The position numbers were made by a program, and so were the translations under genes. The notes beneath the pieces were generated by a model. The model had not been told where the DNA came from. It saw only the letters and a list, made by a program, of their open reading frames with translations, and did no database searches. From a bacterium SCSIO 12741 (GTDB lineage Bacteria > Bacteroidota > Bacteroidia > Flavobacteriales_G > Salibacteraceae): a DNA stretch of 64,000 nucleotides. The first letter of the stretch is position 1; every line of letters begins with the position of its first letter. The DNA is taken from assembly GCA_024398055.1 (NCBI GenBank), contig CP073749.1, positions 3,100,594 to 3,164,593 of the forward strand, in the 5' to 3' direction. Positions 18,464-27,020 of the stretch are shown in pieces.

Positions 18464-20365
18464 TTATTCGGCTTTATCCATCAACAATGCATCCATGGTC
18501 GCTGTGCTCACGGAATGATAATTAGGACGGGCCTCCTGATAGATGGATCTGGCTTGTTCCAGTTTGTTACTTTCTACCAAGGCCTTATAGGTGGGAGTGA
18601 GGAACTTACGTCTTCCTACTTCAATCAAAAAGGCCTTCATGCGATCGTCTGCATCTTTGTAATCGTTGCGAATAGTGTGCTGAAACCAGGCTGCCAAAAC
18701 TTCGGAGTTGCCGCTTTGGGTAAATCCAAAGGCTTCATCCAACTCTTTCATTTGGAAATAGCTTAGTCCAGTAGGCAGGTTGCGGATAAAATGCAACCAC
18801 TCATGGGAAGACCAATTGGCGGTATCCAATTCAGCGGCCTTACTTCCATTTTGCCAAGCGGCAATTTGGGCTTCTACCTTTTCAAACTTATCGCTTTCCG
18901 GAGCTGGGCAGTTAGCCGGAATTCCGGGGGCATAAACCCAAGCATCAATTTTAAGTTCTTCGTAAAACTCTTCACCTAAAAGGTTCTTTTTCAAATGATC
19001 CAAAAAGACTTCCGTTGTCATTACCTGGAAAGCGTTTTCCTGGAAATAGTTCTTCAGGAAAGTGTCCCATTTTTCGCGACCTACACTTTTTTCAATCAAT
19101 CGAAGGAGAAAGTAGCCCTTTTCGTAGGCAATGTCTGACATTCCATCATCCGGATTACGACCTTTTAGATTCAATTTAAGGTGTGTGTCTTCAGGTTTAT
19201 TTTCTTCCTTGATAAAGGTTTCAACCGTGTGTTGTAGGTCCTGGTAACCCAGTTCGGCCAGCATTTCGGCGTAAGCTTCGCCGTAAAGCGCTTCCATAAT
19301 TCGACGCTCGAAGTAAACCGTAAATCCTTCGTTAAGCCAGAAGTCATCCCAGGTGGCATTGGTTACCAGGTTTCCACTCCAGCTATGAGCCAGTTCGTGA
19401 GCGACCAAGGCGGTCAAAGAACGGTCACCTGCTAAAATGGTTGGGGTCGCAAAAGTCAACCGTGGGTTTTCCATACCTCCAAAAGGAAACGATGGAGGCA
19501 ATACAATCATATCGTAGATCTCCCACTGGTATTTTCCATAAAGCTCTTCAGCAGCTACGAGCATGTCTTCCATTTCGGCAAACTCCCAAGCGGCTTTTTC
19601 CAGAATAGAGTTCTCGGCATAGATCCCTGTGTGAGGTCCGATTTGACGGTATTCGAAATCACCAACGGTCAAGGCCATCAAATAAGCCGGAACAGGTTGT
19701 TTCATTTCAAAATGGTACTTACCATTCGCACTCTTTTCGCGTGGATTCTCAGCACTCATCAAAGCCAATAGATTGTTCGGAACAGTTACATCAGCTGAAT
19801 AAGTAAAACGAATACCAGGGCCATCCTGAATTGGAATCCAGGAACGGGCCAAAATGGCTTGAGACTGCGTGAACAGGAAGGGCGCTTTTTTATCGGCCGT
19901 TTGTTGAGCGTTTAGCCATTGCAAAGCCTCAGCGTCTGGCGATGTTTCGTATTGGATGCTTACCGTTTGAGTTCCAGCTTTTACCGGAATGTGCAAGGCT
20001 CTACCTAAAAAGGGTTGAGCTTCCTTGAGAGTAAACTCAACTTCTTCGTTTTCATTTAGCCAGGTTTTCAAAACCTTCATATCATTTTTGGTATCCAAAA
20101 TGATCTCTGAGGCATTTGGAGCCAGGTCAACTTTGTATTGGGCTACCCCTGAAATAATTTCTTGGTCGAAATTCACCTCTGCCGTCCATTGAAGGTGGGT
20201 AATTTTGGCTTCTTCCGGTTTGGAGAAGGAGTGAACATCATCGAAGCGAATCATAGTACTATCTGTTGTGTTATCGGAAACATCTGTCTGATCTGAATTA
20301 TCCGTTGGACTGGTGCAAGAAAAAAGGGCAAACAATCCACCTAAAAACAGGAATGATTTTTTCAT
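18464..20365 (-). CDS. M1 family aminopeptidase lipoprotein (leukotriene A4 hydrolase-like)
   Basis: 633 aa zinc aminopeptidase. A lipobox LFALFSC (Cys17) anchors it to a membrane, probably facing the periplasm. Catalytic features are complete: GGMEN exopeptidase motif (296-300), HELAHSWSGN zinc motif (His323, Glu324, His327) and NEGFTVYFERR giving the third ligand Glu346. The C-terminal third contains the helical LTA4H-type domain (HEWLHFIRNLP, LEQARSIYQEARP). It removes N-terminal residues from peptides. The divergent neighbour is the DUF4301 gene; proline dehydrogenase lies 51 bp downstream. Confidence 0.92.
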   Translation of the reverse strand: MKKSFLFLGGLFALFSCTSPTDNSDQTDVSDNTTDSTMIRFDDVHSFSKPEEAKITHLQWTAEVNFDQEIISGVAQYKVDLAPNASEIILDTKNDMKVLKTWLNENEEVEFTLKEAQPFLGRALHIPVKAGTQTVSIQYETSPDAEALQWLNAQQTADKKAPFLFTQSQAILARSWIPIQDGPGIRFTYSADVTVPNNLLALMSAENPREKSANGKYHFEMKQPVPAYLMALTVGDFEYRQIGPHTGIYAENSILEKAAWEFAEMEDMLVAAEELYGKYQWEIYDMIVLPPSFPFGGMENPRLTFATPTILAGDRSLTALVAHELAHSWSGNLVTNATWDDFWLNEGFTVYFERRIMEALYGEAYAEMLAELGYQDLQHTVETFIKEENKPEDTHLKLNLKGRNPDDGMSDIAYEKGYFLLRLIEKSVGREKWDTFLKNYFQENAFQVMTTEVFLDHLKKNLLGEEFYEELKIDAWVYAPGIPANCPAPESDKFEKVEAQIAAWQNGSKAAELDTANWSSHEWLHFIRNLPTGLSYFQMKELDEAFGFTQSGNSEVLAAWFQHTIRNDYKDADDRMKAFLIEVGRRKFLTPTYKALVESNKLEQARSIYQEARPNYHSVSTATMDALLMDKAE

Positions 20366-20531
20366 AGGTTCTTTCGGAATCCGGCCTTAATGGCCATTTG
20401 GCAATTGAAATAAAACGCGGCTAATGTATAATAATGAGTCGATAACCCCAATATTCAAATAATATAATAGCACTTTAACCCGAAAAAAATCAAACGCATG
20501 CTTGAATCCTTATTTTTGGCCACCTGAAAAA

Positions 20532-22001
20532 ATGATGACCCAACTGCGTGTATCAAACCGAATGAATCGAGAAGAACAACTGAAATGGTATAGGAATGGA
20601 ATTCCCGCCATCCAATTGGATAGAGCGGCTATTCCTGGTGATGGAATTGAACAATTGGATGAGCAGGAAAGAGCACGGTTGGCGCAAGTATTTGCGGCCG
20701 AACGTTCAGCCTTGGACTGGATCAAGTTTACTCCGGCATCTGGGGCGGCCTCCCGTATGTTTAAAGCTCTTTTTGAAGGCATGCAATTTCTTCAGGATCA
20801 CCCGGGACAATCGTTGGATGCACAAAACGATGCCCGAGTCTTCTTGGATAAATTGGTTGAGTTTCCCTTTTACCCGGAATTGCAGTCACTCCTGCAGGAA
20901 CAGGGGCTCGATTGGCCAATAGCTAAGGATGGAGCGGCAGAATTGGCAGTATTGGAGTTGGTTTTAGACAAGGAGGGCTTGAACTATGGATCTTTGCCTA
21001 AGGCCTTGATCACCTTTCACCGAAACGAGAATCAGGCGGTAACGGCGTTGGAAGAACATTTCAAGGAAGGAATTGAATATGCTGGCTCGAATCCTTCGGT
21101 ACGTCTTCACTTTACTATTTCTCCAGAACATCAACAATCCATTCAGGAGATCACTCAAGTTATTTCCAATCGGTTGGGAGATACGCATCAATTTCAACTC
21201 GAATTTTCTACCCAGGACAAGTCAACGGACTTGCTGGCGGTAAATCCTGATAATACACCGGTTATTTTAGCCAGTGGAAACGAATTGTATCGTCCGGCCG
21301 GACACGGAGCGCTTTTACAAAACCTGAATAATCTGGAAGCAGAATTGGTGTTCATCAAAAACATCGATAATGTGGCTGCAGATCCGGAGGCTTGTCAAAT
21401 TCTGACGTATAAAGAAGCCTTGGCCGGTTTACTTATCGAATGGAAAACTCAAATCCACGAACAACTCAAGGCCTTGAAGCAGGAGGGAACTCTCGAAACG
21501 GCGGCGGAGTATATCCGAACGGAGTTTGGGCATGAGGTAAAGTCGGTAGAAGAGGCTATTCAATTTTTGAATCGTCCAATCCGAATTGGTGGAATGGTGG
21601 TGAATACCGGTGCTCCAGGCGGAGGCCCATTTTGGGTGAAAAACAAAGACGGAGTTGCTAATCTCCAAATTGTAGAAAAATCTCAAATTGATTTATCGAA
21701 TCCGGCTCAAAAAAGCATTCTGGAAAGTTCTACGCATTTTAACCCGGTTGACTTGGTATGCTGGATTCGGGATGTTGACGGCAACCCTTTTGACTTGTTT
21801 GCCTTTAGAAATGACGAAACCGGATTTATCGCCGAAAAATCACATGCGGGCGAACCCATTCGTGCCATGGAATTACCGGGCCTATGGAATGGTTCTATGG
21901 ATGGCTGGTTGACGCGATTTGTTGAGGTGCCAGAAAGCACTTTCAATCCGGTGAAAACGGTAATGAATCTGCTTGACCCGAACCACCGAAGTTCTCACTA
22001 A
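20532..22001 (+). CDS. DUF4301 family protein
   Basis: 489 aa from the ATG at 20532; a TTG at 20502 and an ATG at 20562 (MNREEQLKWYRNGIP) are alternatives. It matches DUF4301 throughout: FTPASGAASRMFKALFEG, ALITFHRNENQAVTALEEH, LLAVNPDNTPVILASGN, RPAGHGALLQNLNNL, VFIKNIDNVA, GGPFWVKNKDG and SSTHFNPVDLVCWIRD. The GAASRM and RPAGHGALL blocks resemble sugar-nucleotide or UDP-sugar pyrophosphorylase-like nucleotide-binding loops, which is my inference; the family has no assigned function. Cytoplasmic. Its stop interlocks with the convergent gene at 21998 (CTAA). Confidence 0.87.
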   Translation: MMTQLRVSNRMNREEQLKWYRNGIPAIQLDRAAIPGDGIEQLDEQERARLAQVFAAERSALDWIKFTPASGAASRMFKALFEGMQFLQDHPGQSLDAQNDARVFLDKLVEFPFYPELQSLLQEQGLDWPIAKDGAAELAVLELVLDKEGLNYGSLPKALITFHRNENQAVTALEEHFKEGIEYAGSNPSVRLHFTISPEHQQSIQEITQVISNRLGDTHQFQLEFSTQDKSTDLLAVNPDNTPVILASGNELYRPAGHGALLQNLNNLEAELVFIKNIDNVAADPEACQILTYKEALAGLLIEWKTQIHEQLKALKQEGTLETAAEYIRTEFGHEVKSVEEAIQFLNRPIRIGGMVVNTGAPGGGPFWVKNKDGVANLQIVEKSQIDLSNPAQKSILESSTHFNPVDLVCWIRDVDGNPFDLFAFRNDETGFIAEKSHAGEPIRAMELPGLWNGSMDGWLTRFVEVPESTFNPVKTVMNLLDPNHRSSH

Positions 22002-22774
22002 AACTCCGAACCCACCTGGTCAAAGGGACTGCTGAAAGTAATCCACCTCGATCGTTTGTCGTGGGCAACTCCCGAGTAGCTCAAAAGTCCAAAACGGACC
22101 TTATAGCCATGCTTTTGTTTAAAGTTAAAGGCTCCGGAACACATTCCGTGACCTATATATAGGAGGCCATCGCGTGGATTTACACGTAGGTAGAATTCGC
22201 TCTTGGTTTGGGTTTCCAGTTCTACCAATTCCACCTTCACCCAGGTCCCTTTATTTAAGTAGCCTAAATCAAAAACGGTGTATACAGCAGGACCGCAGCC
22301 ATACCAGTTCACTTCATGCTTCGCCCATTTGGGTTTCTGCGGCCACGATGGCATTCGATTTACCGGAGATTTTTCTACCGTCCATTGCAAGGGCTCGTAT
22401 TCATCGGTTCTCGGATTAAAATGGGATAGGTTGCGAATCTTTTCACCCTTACTCGTGGCAATATGCAAGGTATAGGTCTCATTCACTTTCAATTTCTCCA
22501 TGGGTTTTACCAAAACCTGATCCAGAGAATATTGACCCCTGTAATGGGCCATGACTTGCATCTTCACCTGGTGCCCTTCGCTTTCTAAAGTGAGTTGATA
22601 ACTGGCGTTTATGGAGTCGATCATTCTTCGCGACTCAGCATATCCTTCGATCATTATCCAACCATCTTCACGCAGAATTCCATCGGCTGGATATACCCAG
22701 AATCCGTCTCCGGTGCAATCAGCTAATCCGAGATAAGGTAACAATGCCAGGAGTACGATTAATCTGTATTTCAT
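21998..22774 (-). CDS. Hypothetical secreted protein
   Basis: 258 aa; I do not recognise the family. A signal peptide (ALLPYLGLA) leads to a mature protein with Cys at the start (DCTGDGFWVYPADG) and in CGPAVYTVFDLGY and GMCSGAFNF. Predicted beta-rich, with Ig-like spacing (YTLHIATSKGEKI, WVKVELVELETQ, YKVRFGLLSYSG). Probably periplasmic or secreted, with disulfides possible. It starts 3 bp after the upstream lipoprotein gene, so the two are almost certainly cotranscribed. Confidence 0.6.
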   Translation of the reverse strand: MKYRLIVLLALLPYLGLADCTGDGFWVYPADGILREDGWIMIEGYAESRRMIDSINASYQLTLESEGHQVKMQVMAHYRGQYSLDQVLVKPMEKLKVNETYTLHIATSKGEKIRNLSHFNPRTDEYEPLQWTVEKSPVNRMPSWPQKPKWAKHEVNWYGCGPAVYTVFDLGYLNKGTWVKVELVELETQTKSEFYLRVNPRDGLLYIGHGMCSGAFNFKQKHGYKVRFGLLSYSGVAHDKRSRWITFSSPFDQVGSEF

Positions 22775-22777
22775 GAT

Positions 22778-23947
22778 TTAGGGTGTTTTAGACTGTTGTT
22801 GAGTGGGAGGCAAAATGATTTCCTCCACGATTACTGCAAGACGCTCCCCTGCCGATCCCGGAGGTCGAAGTTCTCGTTGATGCTTGAGGCGTTCTTTAGG
22901 CGGAAGGTCTTCTCCCCGGTAGTGAGCGATATCCTGAATTTCCTGTTGAATCCAGAACCATTCATCTACCCACTTTAGGTATTGATTCCAGGAAAGTTCA
23001 CCTGGAAACTCAACTTGAATTCCGCAGGTTTTCTCCGGTTCTGAAGCGCTTAAGAAATCGATTATTTGGTTTCTAACCTTTCCTAAGTTGAGTTCTCTTC
23101 CCTGGATACTGTAGTAATTGGGGCGAATCCAGGAAAGGATTAGCGACGTATCCGGAAGCAAGGAAGAAGTTGAGTCGCAGTAGTCACATATCATCATGTG
23201 ATGGATACCATCTGCACCTTGCGTAAATCCACGAAGATGTCTCGGGAAGAGCTGAATTTGCTCGTTGTTATCAATCACTCGACTGGAGCTTATTTGAATG
23301 GCGAAATTCTGGAAGTACATTTCCCTCAGAATTGGAATGACTTGATGGATAGGGAGGCGCTGATCGACATGGAGCCAAATGGGGGCCTCATTGACTTTGG
23401 GCAGGCGAATTAAGCCTCTTTCATCGGTTTGCACAGGGTGCCCGTTATAAAGGATAACCGGATGGTTTTCTTTTATTCCTACAATAACTTCTGTTTCAAA
23501 AGTACCGGGTAAGGCTGCAGCACCCATGGCTGTTGTATCCGGTAGTTGAAAGGAATCCAGATAAGGAGCCGTTCTTTCTTGGAAATAGGTTTCTACAGAT
23601 TGGCAGTTGCCGTGGGGATGCAGATAGAAGGTGTCGTCCTTATGGATCATCCAAAGAGAACCGTCTTGTTGACGTTCGTACCGCCAATTGTAGGCCATGT
23701 CCACCCAAGGATTCACCAGAATACTATCCCCATCAAACTGGATATGCGAGGCCGAACAACCCTCGGTTTCAGGGTCGCAAAAGTCCTGGTTAAATACAAC
23801 CCGGTTATGCTGAATATTCCAGGTTTGGAAAACCTCACTGTTCTTGTTCCAAATCAGATGGTAATGCCCATTCAGTTGGGGTCTGTCGCAGCCTCCAAAT
23901 AGAAGGGCAATTCCTACAAAAAGGGCGCTGAATGAAACTCGAACCAT
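22778..23947 (-). CDS. Hypothetical lipoprotein
   Basis: 389 aa; family not recognised. The lipobox LLFGGC gives Cys20. The first 130 residues look like a lipocalin-type or beta-sandwich reporter fold (LNGHYHLIWNKNSEVFQTWNI, WVDMAYNWRYE, LWMIHKDDTFYLHPHG). Residues around 185-225 (IWLHVDQRLPIHQVIPILREMYFQ) loosely recall the ExbD/TolR periplasmic pattern, but this is weak. It contains CDYC and several other Cys. Encoded directly before the secreted protein at 21998; the pair likely works together in the envelope. Confidence 0.6.
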   Translation of the reverse strand: MVRVSFSALFVGIALLFGGCDRPQLNGHYHLIWNKNSEVFQTWNIQHNRVVFNQDFCDPETEGCSASHIQFDGDSILVNPWVDMAYNWRYERQQDGSLWMIHKDDTFYLHPHGNCQSVETYFQERTAPYLDSFQLPDTTAMGAAALPGTFETEVIVGIKENHPVILYNGHPVQTDERGLIRLPKVNEAPIWLHVDQRLPIHQVIPILREMYFQNFAIQISSSRVIDNNEQIQLFPRHLRGFTQGADGIHHMMICDYCDSTSSLLPDTSLILSWIRPNYYSIQGRELNLGKVRNQIIDFLSASEPEKTCGIQVEFPGELSWNQYLKWVDEWFWIQQEIQDIAHYRGEDLPPKERLKHQRELRPPGSAGERLAVIVEEIILPPTQQQSKTP

Positions 23948-24061
23948 GGGTCAATTGCTTTGGGTGTGACCAAGAATTGCTTTCCATCAAGCAACTTTTG
24001 TGCCTGATTGACCATGATTCGGTTTGATGGACCTTAAGTTGTTGGCACTAAGGGGTATGAA

Positions 24062-25306
24062 TTAAGAAGGGACGGGTAATATGGTCTTCAAATCTTCTAC
24101 CAATGGAATGAGTTTTTCAATGGTGACATGTTCCATAATCACAATCTTAAACCATTTTGGGTCGGCATGATTATCAGGTACTAACCCAAATTTGTGAGCA
24201 ATATCAGCAGGCACATATTCCTGACGTATGGTGATGATATTGGAGTAGGGGTTACGGTAGTACGAAACCTGGAGTTCATCCAGTTGCTTGGACATCCACT
24301 CTGTTCTTTTTTGAAGGAGGAATATTTTTTCCTTCCAGCCAAAGGGCCCATTTTTCATCAAAATCATCCATACTGCAATGGCATTGGCACCGGATCTACT
24401 TCCGATGAGGGTGCAATCATCCCCATGCACATAACTGGCTTGGGTGTTGGCATAATTCATATGGTTTTTCCGAACGAGGAATATCCCTGTGCCATAAGGT
24501 GCCTGAGCCATTTTGTGGGCATCGAGGGTAAAGGAGGTGATGTGGGGATGCGCAAAGGTTAACGAAGAGCTTTCGTGGGAAAAAGGATAGTAAAACCCGC
24601 CGAAAGCTCCGTCAACATGTATTTTGAATTCTGCTCCAATGGCTTCTAACTCTTCCACATAAAGGTCCACTGGGTCAACGGATCCAAACATGGTAGTCAT
24701 CATATTGCAAACTACGATAAACTTTGATTTCCCTTGAGCTTGGGCACTCTTCAAAGCAGCTCTTAATCCTTCACGGGTAATGAGACGAGTTTCATCATCG
24801 GGTTGTACCTGAATTAAATCCAGTGAAAGCAAGTTGCCCCCTTTGTTCATCGAATAGTGACTATCGGTACTGCACAGAATGGCAATTTCCTTGGGGTCGG
24901 CCTTGGATTCTCTTAAAAAGTAGTTGCGGTAAATCCAAAGAGCCTGAATGTTGGCTTCTGTTCCTCCTGATGCTACATAACCGTCTACTGAGTTGGGCTC
25001 GGCCTGAAGAATATCGATTGCACATAATTCAATCAGTTCTTGTTCGATGGCCTGAGTACCGCTAAAGTAGTTTTCGGAGGCCTCCAGAGTGTGGCAGCCG
25101 ATGTGGTTGGGATTTTGAACCAGGGTGGAGATAAAAGGGGCGTCCTTCAAAAAGAATTCATCTTGGGAGAAGACCTTACTATCCAAAAAGGAAGCGGGGA
25201 TTCCCAAAATGTTTTCCTCGCTGTAATTTACGTTTTGCTTTAATCCTTCAAACACTCTGTTTCTCAATGTTTCCTGAGACAGTTTCTTCCAATAAGCGTA
25301 CATCAT
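24062..25306 (-). CDS. Pyridoxal-phosphate-dependent decarboxylase family protein
   Basis: 414 aa group II decarboxylase fold (glutamate/tyrosine/histidine-type). Visible features: CHTLEASENYFSGTQAIEQELIE near the N-terminus, SGGTEANIQALWIYRNYF binding the cofactor phosphate, HVDGAFGGFYYPF with the pyridine-N Asp (D232), and SFTLDAHKMAQAPYGTGIF with the Schiff-base Lys (K265, preceded by His). Substrate cannot be decided from sequence; aspartate, glutamate or an aromatic amino acid are possible. I use the ATG at 25306, since the base triplet at 25309 is TTG. Cytoplasmic, apparently monocistronic. Confidence 0.85.
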   Translation of the reverse strand: MMYAYWKKLSQETLRNRVFEGLKQNVNYSEENILGIPASFLDSKVFSQDEFFLKDAPFISTLVQNPNHIGCHTLEASENYFSGTQAIEQELIELCAIDILQAEPNSVDGYVASGGTEANIQALWIYRNYFLRESKADPKEIAILCSTDSHYSMNKGGNLLSLDLIQVQPDDETRLITREGLRAALKSAQAQGKSKFIVVCNMMTTMFGSVDPVDLYVEELEAIGAEFKIHVDGAFGGFYYPFSHESSSLTFAHPHITSFTLDAHKMAQAPYGTGIFLVRKNHMNYANTQASYVHGDDCTLIGSRSGANAIAVWMILMKNGPFGWKEKIFLLQKRTEWMSKQLDELQVSYYRNPYSNIITIRQEYVPADIAHKFGLVPDNHADPKWFKIVIMEHVTIEKLIPLVEDLKTILPVPS

Positions 25307-25397
25307 CAACTACTCTTTTAAATGATTTGAAGGGAGCGTACCATTTAGTTTGCTCCTTAGAGCTTTTGGTTTGCCTGCCGTGTTCCCTTCAGAGGCA

Positions 25398-25415
25398 TTT
25401 TGCGAAGCAAAATTA
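25398..25415 (-). promoter_or_regulatory. -7 element with overlapping palindrome upstream of the PLP decarboxylase
   Basis: TAATTTTG on the minus strand (25415-25408) fits TAnnTTTG. It overlaps a perfect inverted repeat TTTTGC-GAA-GCAAAA (25398-25412), a possible operator. It lies about 100 bp before the ATG. Confidence 0.35.
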
Positions 25416-25435
25416 CAAGGGTCAAGAGGCAAAAA

Positions 25436-26422
25436 CTAAGACGGATGTGAGCTTTGGGCTTGAGTTTTATCAGTTTTGAATAGGGGGTTCAAAAAGAGAT
25501 CAACTTCATTTCTCCAGCGGTTACCCTGTAGGTTGAGCAGCGATTGATGGGCCGCTTCCAATTCCACCAGCCGGGAATGGCCTTGAATATTCTGCTGAAT
25601 GATATGGCCCGTTTTTATTCCTGCGCGGTGATCTTTGGTACCTTGAAGGATCAAGGTGGGGCAGGATATGGATATGGCATATTCCTCCGTGTTCAACTTA
25701 AATCCATTAAACCTATTTTGAACTCCACCCCAGAAGACCAATAACTCGGGTAATACGAATGTGGGAGCCCCCATAATTTCAAATCGGCTTTTTACCGTGT
25801 TGCGAAGGGTGTGATAGGGACTTTCCAGAATGAGAGCTTGAGGCTTTACTTCGCATTCGGCAACGGCCCTCATAATGGCGACAGCGCCCATGGATTGACC
25901 GTATAGAATGGGAGCGGGAAAACCCAGGGAATCCAAAGTGATGCACGTGTTCTTGACATCCTCAGCCTCCAGATAACCTAGTGTGCATCGCTCGCCATCC
26001 GAATTACCCGAACCAAAAAAGTCGACCAACACAGTGGTATAGCCCAATTTGTAGAACTCCAGAGCTTCGTCCAGTAGGTCTGATTTTTTGCCTGTGTATC
26101 CATGAAAGAGAACGACAACCGGTGAAGATTCTTCGTGAGGAATAATCCAAGCGGATAACTGATGCTCGTGGGAGGAATAAGTGATTGTTTCATACGGAAG
26201 ATCTGGAAAACGATCATTCGTAGGCTTCGGGTTTTCTATTCCAGTGAGGAGCACGGCTACTTTTTGAACGGTGGATAGTTCTTCCGGCTTTTTCGTTTTT
26301 TTCGTGGCCTTGGGTTGGAAGTGGGTAAAGTGCCAAGCCTGGTTGAAGGCCACGACATTCACCAGCGTAAAAATGGATAAGGTTACTGCGTACAGGTAGG
26401 TTTTAAGGGAACGCTTTTTCAT
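25436..26422 (-). CDS. Alpha/beta hydrolase
   Basis: 328 aa serine hydrolase. An N-terminal hydrophobic segment (about 8-27, YAVTLSIFTLVNVVAF) suggests a signal anchor with the enzyme outside the cytoplasm. Fold markers: VVLFHGYTGKKSDLL oxyanion region, LVDFFGSGNSDG, nucleophile elbow YGQSMGAV, the acid loop PTLILQGTKDHRAG, and a late His in EAAHQSLLN. Substrate unknown; BAAT/prolyl-oligopeptidase-like esterases are the nearest type. It stands between the decarboxylase and the divergent His-rich lipoprotein. Confidence 0.85.
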   Translation of the reverse strand: MKKRSLKTYLYAVTLSIFTLVNVVAFNQAWHFTHFQPKATKKTKKPEELSTVQKVAVLLTGIENPKPTNDRFPDLPYETITYSSHEHQLSAWIIPHEESSPVVVLFHGYTGKKSDLLDEALEFYKLGYTTVLVDFFGSGNSDGERCTLGYLEAEDVKNTCITLDSLGFPAPILYGQSMGAVAIMRAVAECEVKPQALILESPYHTLRNTVKSRFEIMGAPTFVLPELLVFWGGVQNRFNGFKLNTEEYAISISCPTLILQGTKDHRAGIKTGHIIQQNIQGHSRLVELEAAHQSLLNLQGNRWRNEVDLFLNPLFKTDKTQAQSSHPS

Positions 26423-26471
26423 TCCTTAAAATAACTCCCAGCGAATAGAAGGTTCATTCAGCTACAGAGTT

Positions 26472-26479
26472 TAGCTTTG
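26472..26479 (+). promoter_or_regulatory. Bacteroidota -7 element upstream of the His-rich lipoprotein
   Basis: TAGCTTTG matches TAnnTTTG, 18 bp before the ATG at 26498. Confidence 0.45.
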
Positions 26480-26497
26480 CCTTCTAAATCGACAAAT

Positions 26498-26989
26498 ATG
26501 TTTAAGCCCTTATCTCTTTCGGCAAGTGTTTTGGTAGCCGTTTTTTTTCTTAGCTCTTGTGGTGACGGACACAACGATCATGGTCATTCTCATGATGCCA
26601 ATAAAGAAGCAGCTCATGGCCACGAGCATCATGAATCTTCCCATGAGCACTCAGCAGAATCTGGAGTACAACTAAACGATGGAGCTCGCTGGTCGGCAAA
26701 TGCTGAAACGACTTCTGGAATTGCCAACATGAATGCCCTTATCGCCGATTTCGCAGATTGGGAGAATACAGAAGCCTGCTCGGAATTGAACGCTTCGCTT
26801 GAGGAAGAATTTACCGGTATTTTTAAGAATTGCACCATGACGGGTGAAGCCCACAATCAGTTGCACAACTACTTAATCCCTATGAAGGATTTGCTGAAAC
26901 GGATGCAATCAGAAGAGGTGGAAGAACGCGAGGAGGCAGGAAAAAAGTTGGTCCACCATTTAGGTACTTATCAGCAGTTTTTCGAATAA
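26498..26989 (+). CDS. Histidine-rich lipoprotein
   Basis: 163 aa from the ATG at 26498; the in-frame TTG at 26477 would spoil the lipoprotein signal. The lipobox VFFLSSC is followed at once by a segment with ten His in about 34 residues (GHNDHGHSHD, AHGHEHHESSHEH), typical of Zn, Ni or Cu capture. The remaining 100 residues are helical (MNALIADFADWENTEACSELNASLEEEF to YLIPMKDLLKRM), with two Cys, and may form a four-helix bundle. It probably binds metal at the periplasmic or outer-membrane face. No transporter is adjacent. Confidence 0.7.
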   Translation: MFKPLSLSASVLVAVFFLSSCGDGHNDHGHSHDANKEAAHGHEHHESSHEHSAESGVQLNDGARWSANAETTSGIANMNALIADFADWENTEACSELNASLEEEFTGIFKNCTMTGEAHNQLHNYLIPMKDLLKRMQSEEVEEREEAGKKLVHHLGTYQQFFE

Positions 26990-27020
26990 CTCACTTCGCA
27001 TTTGAATTAGGGCAAAAGCC

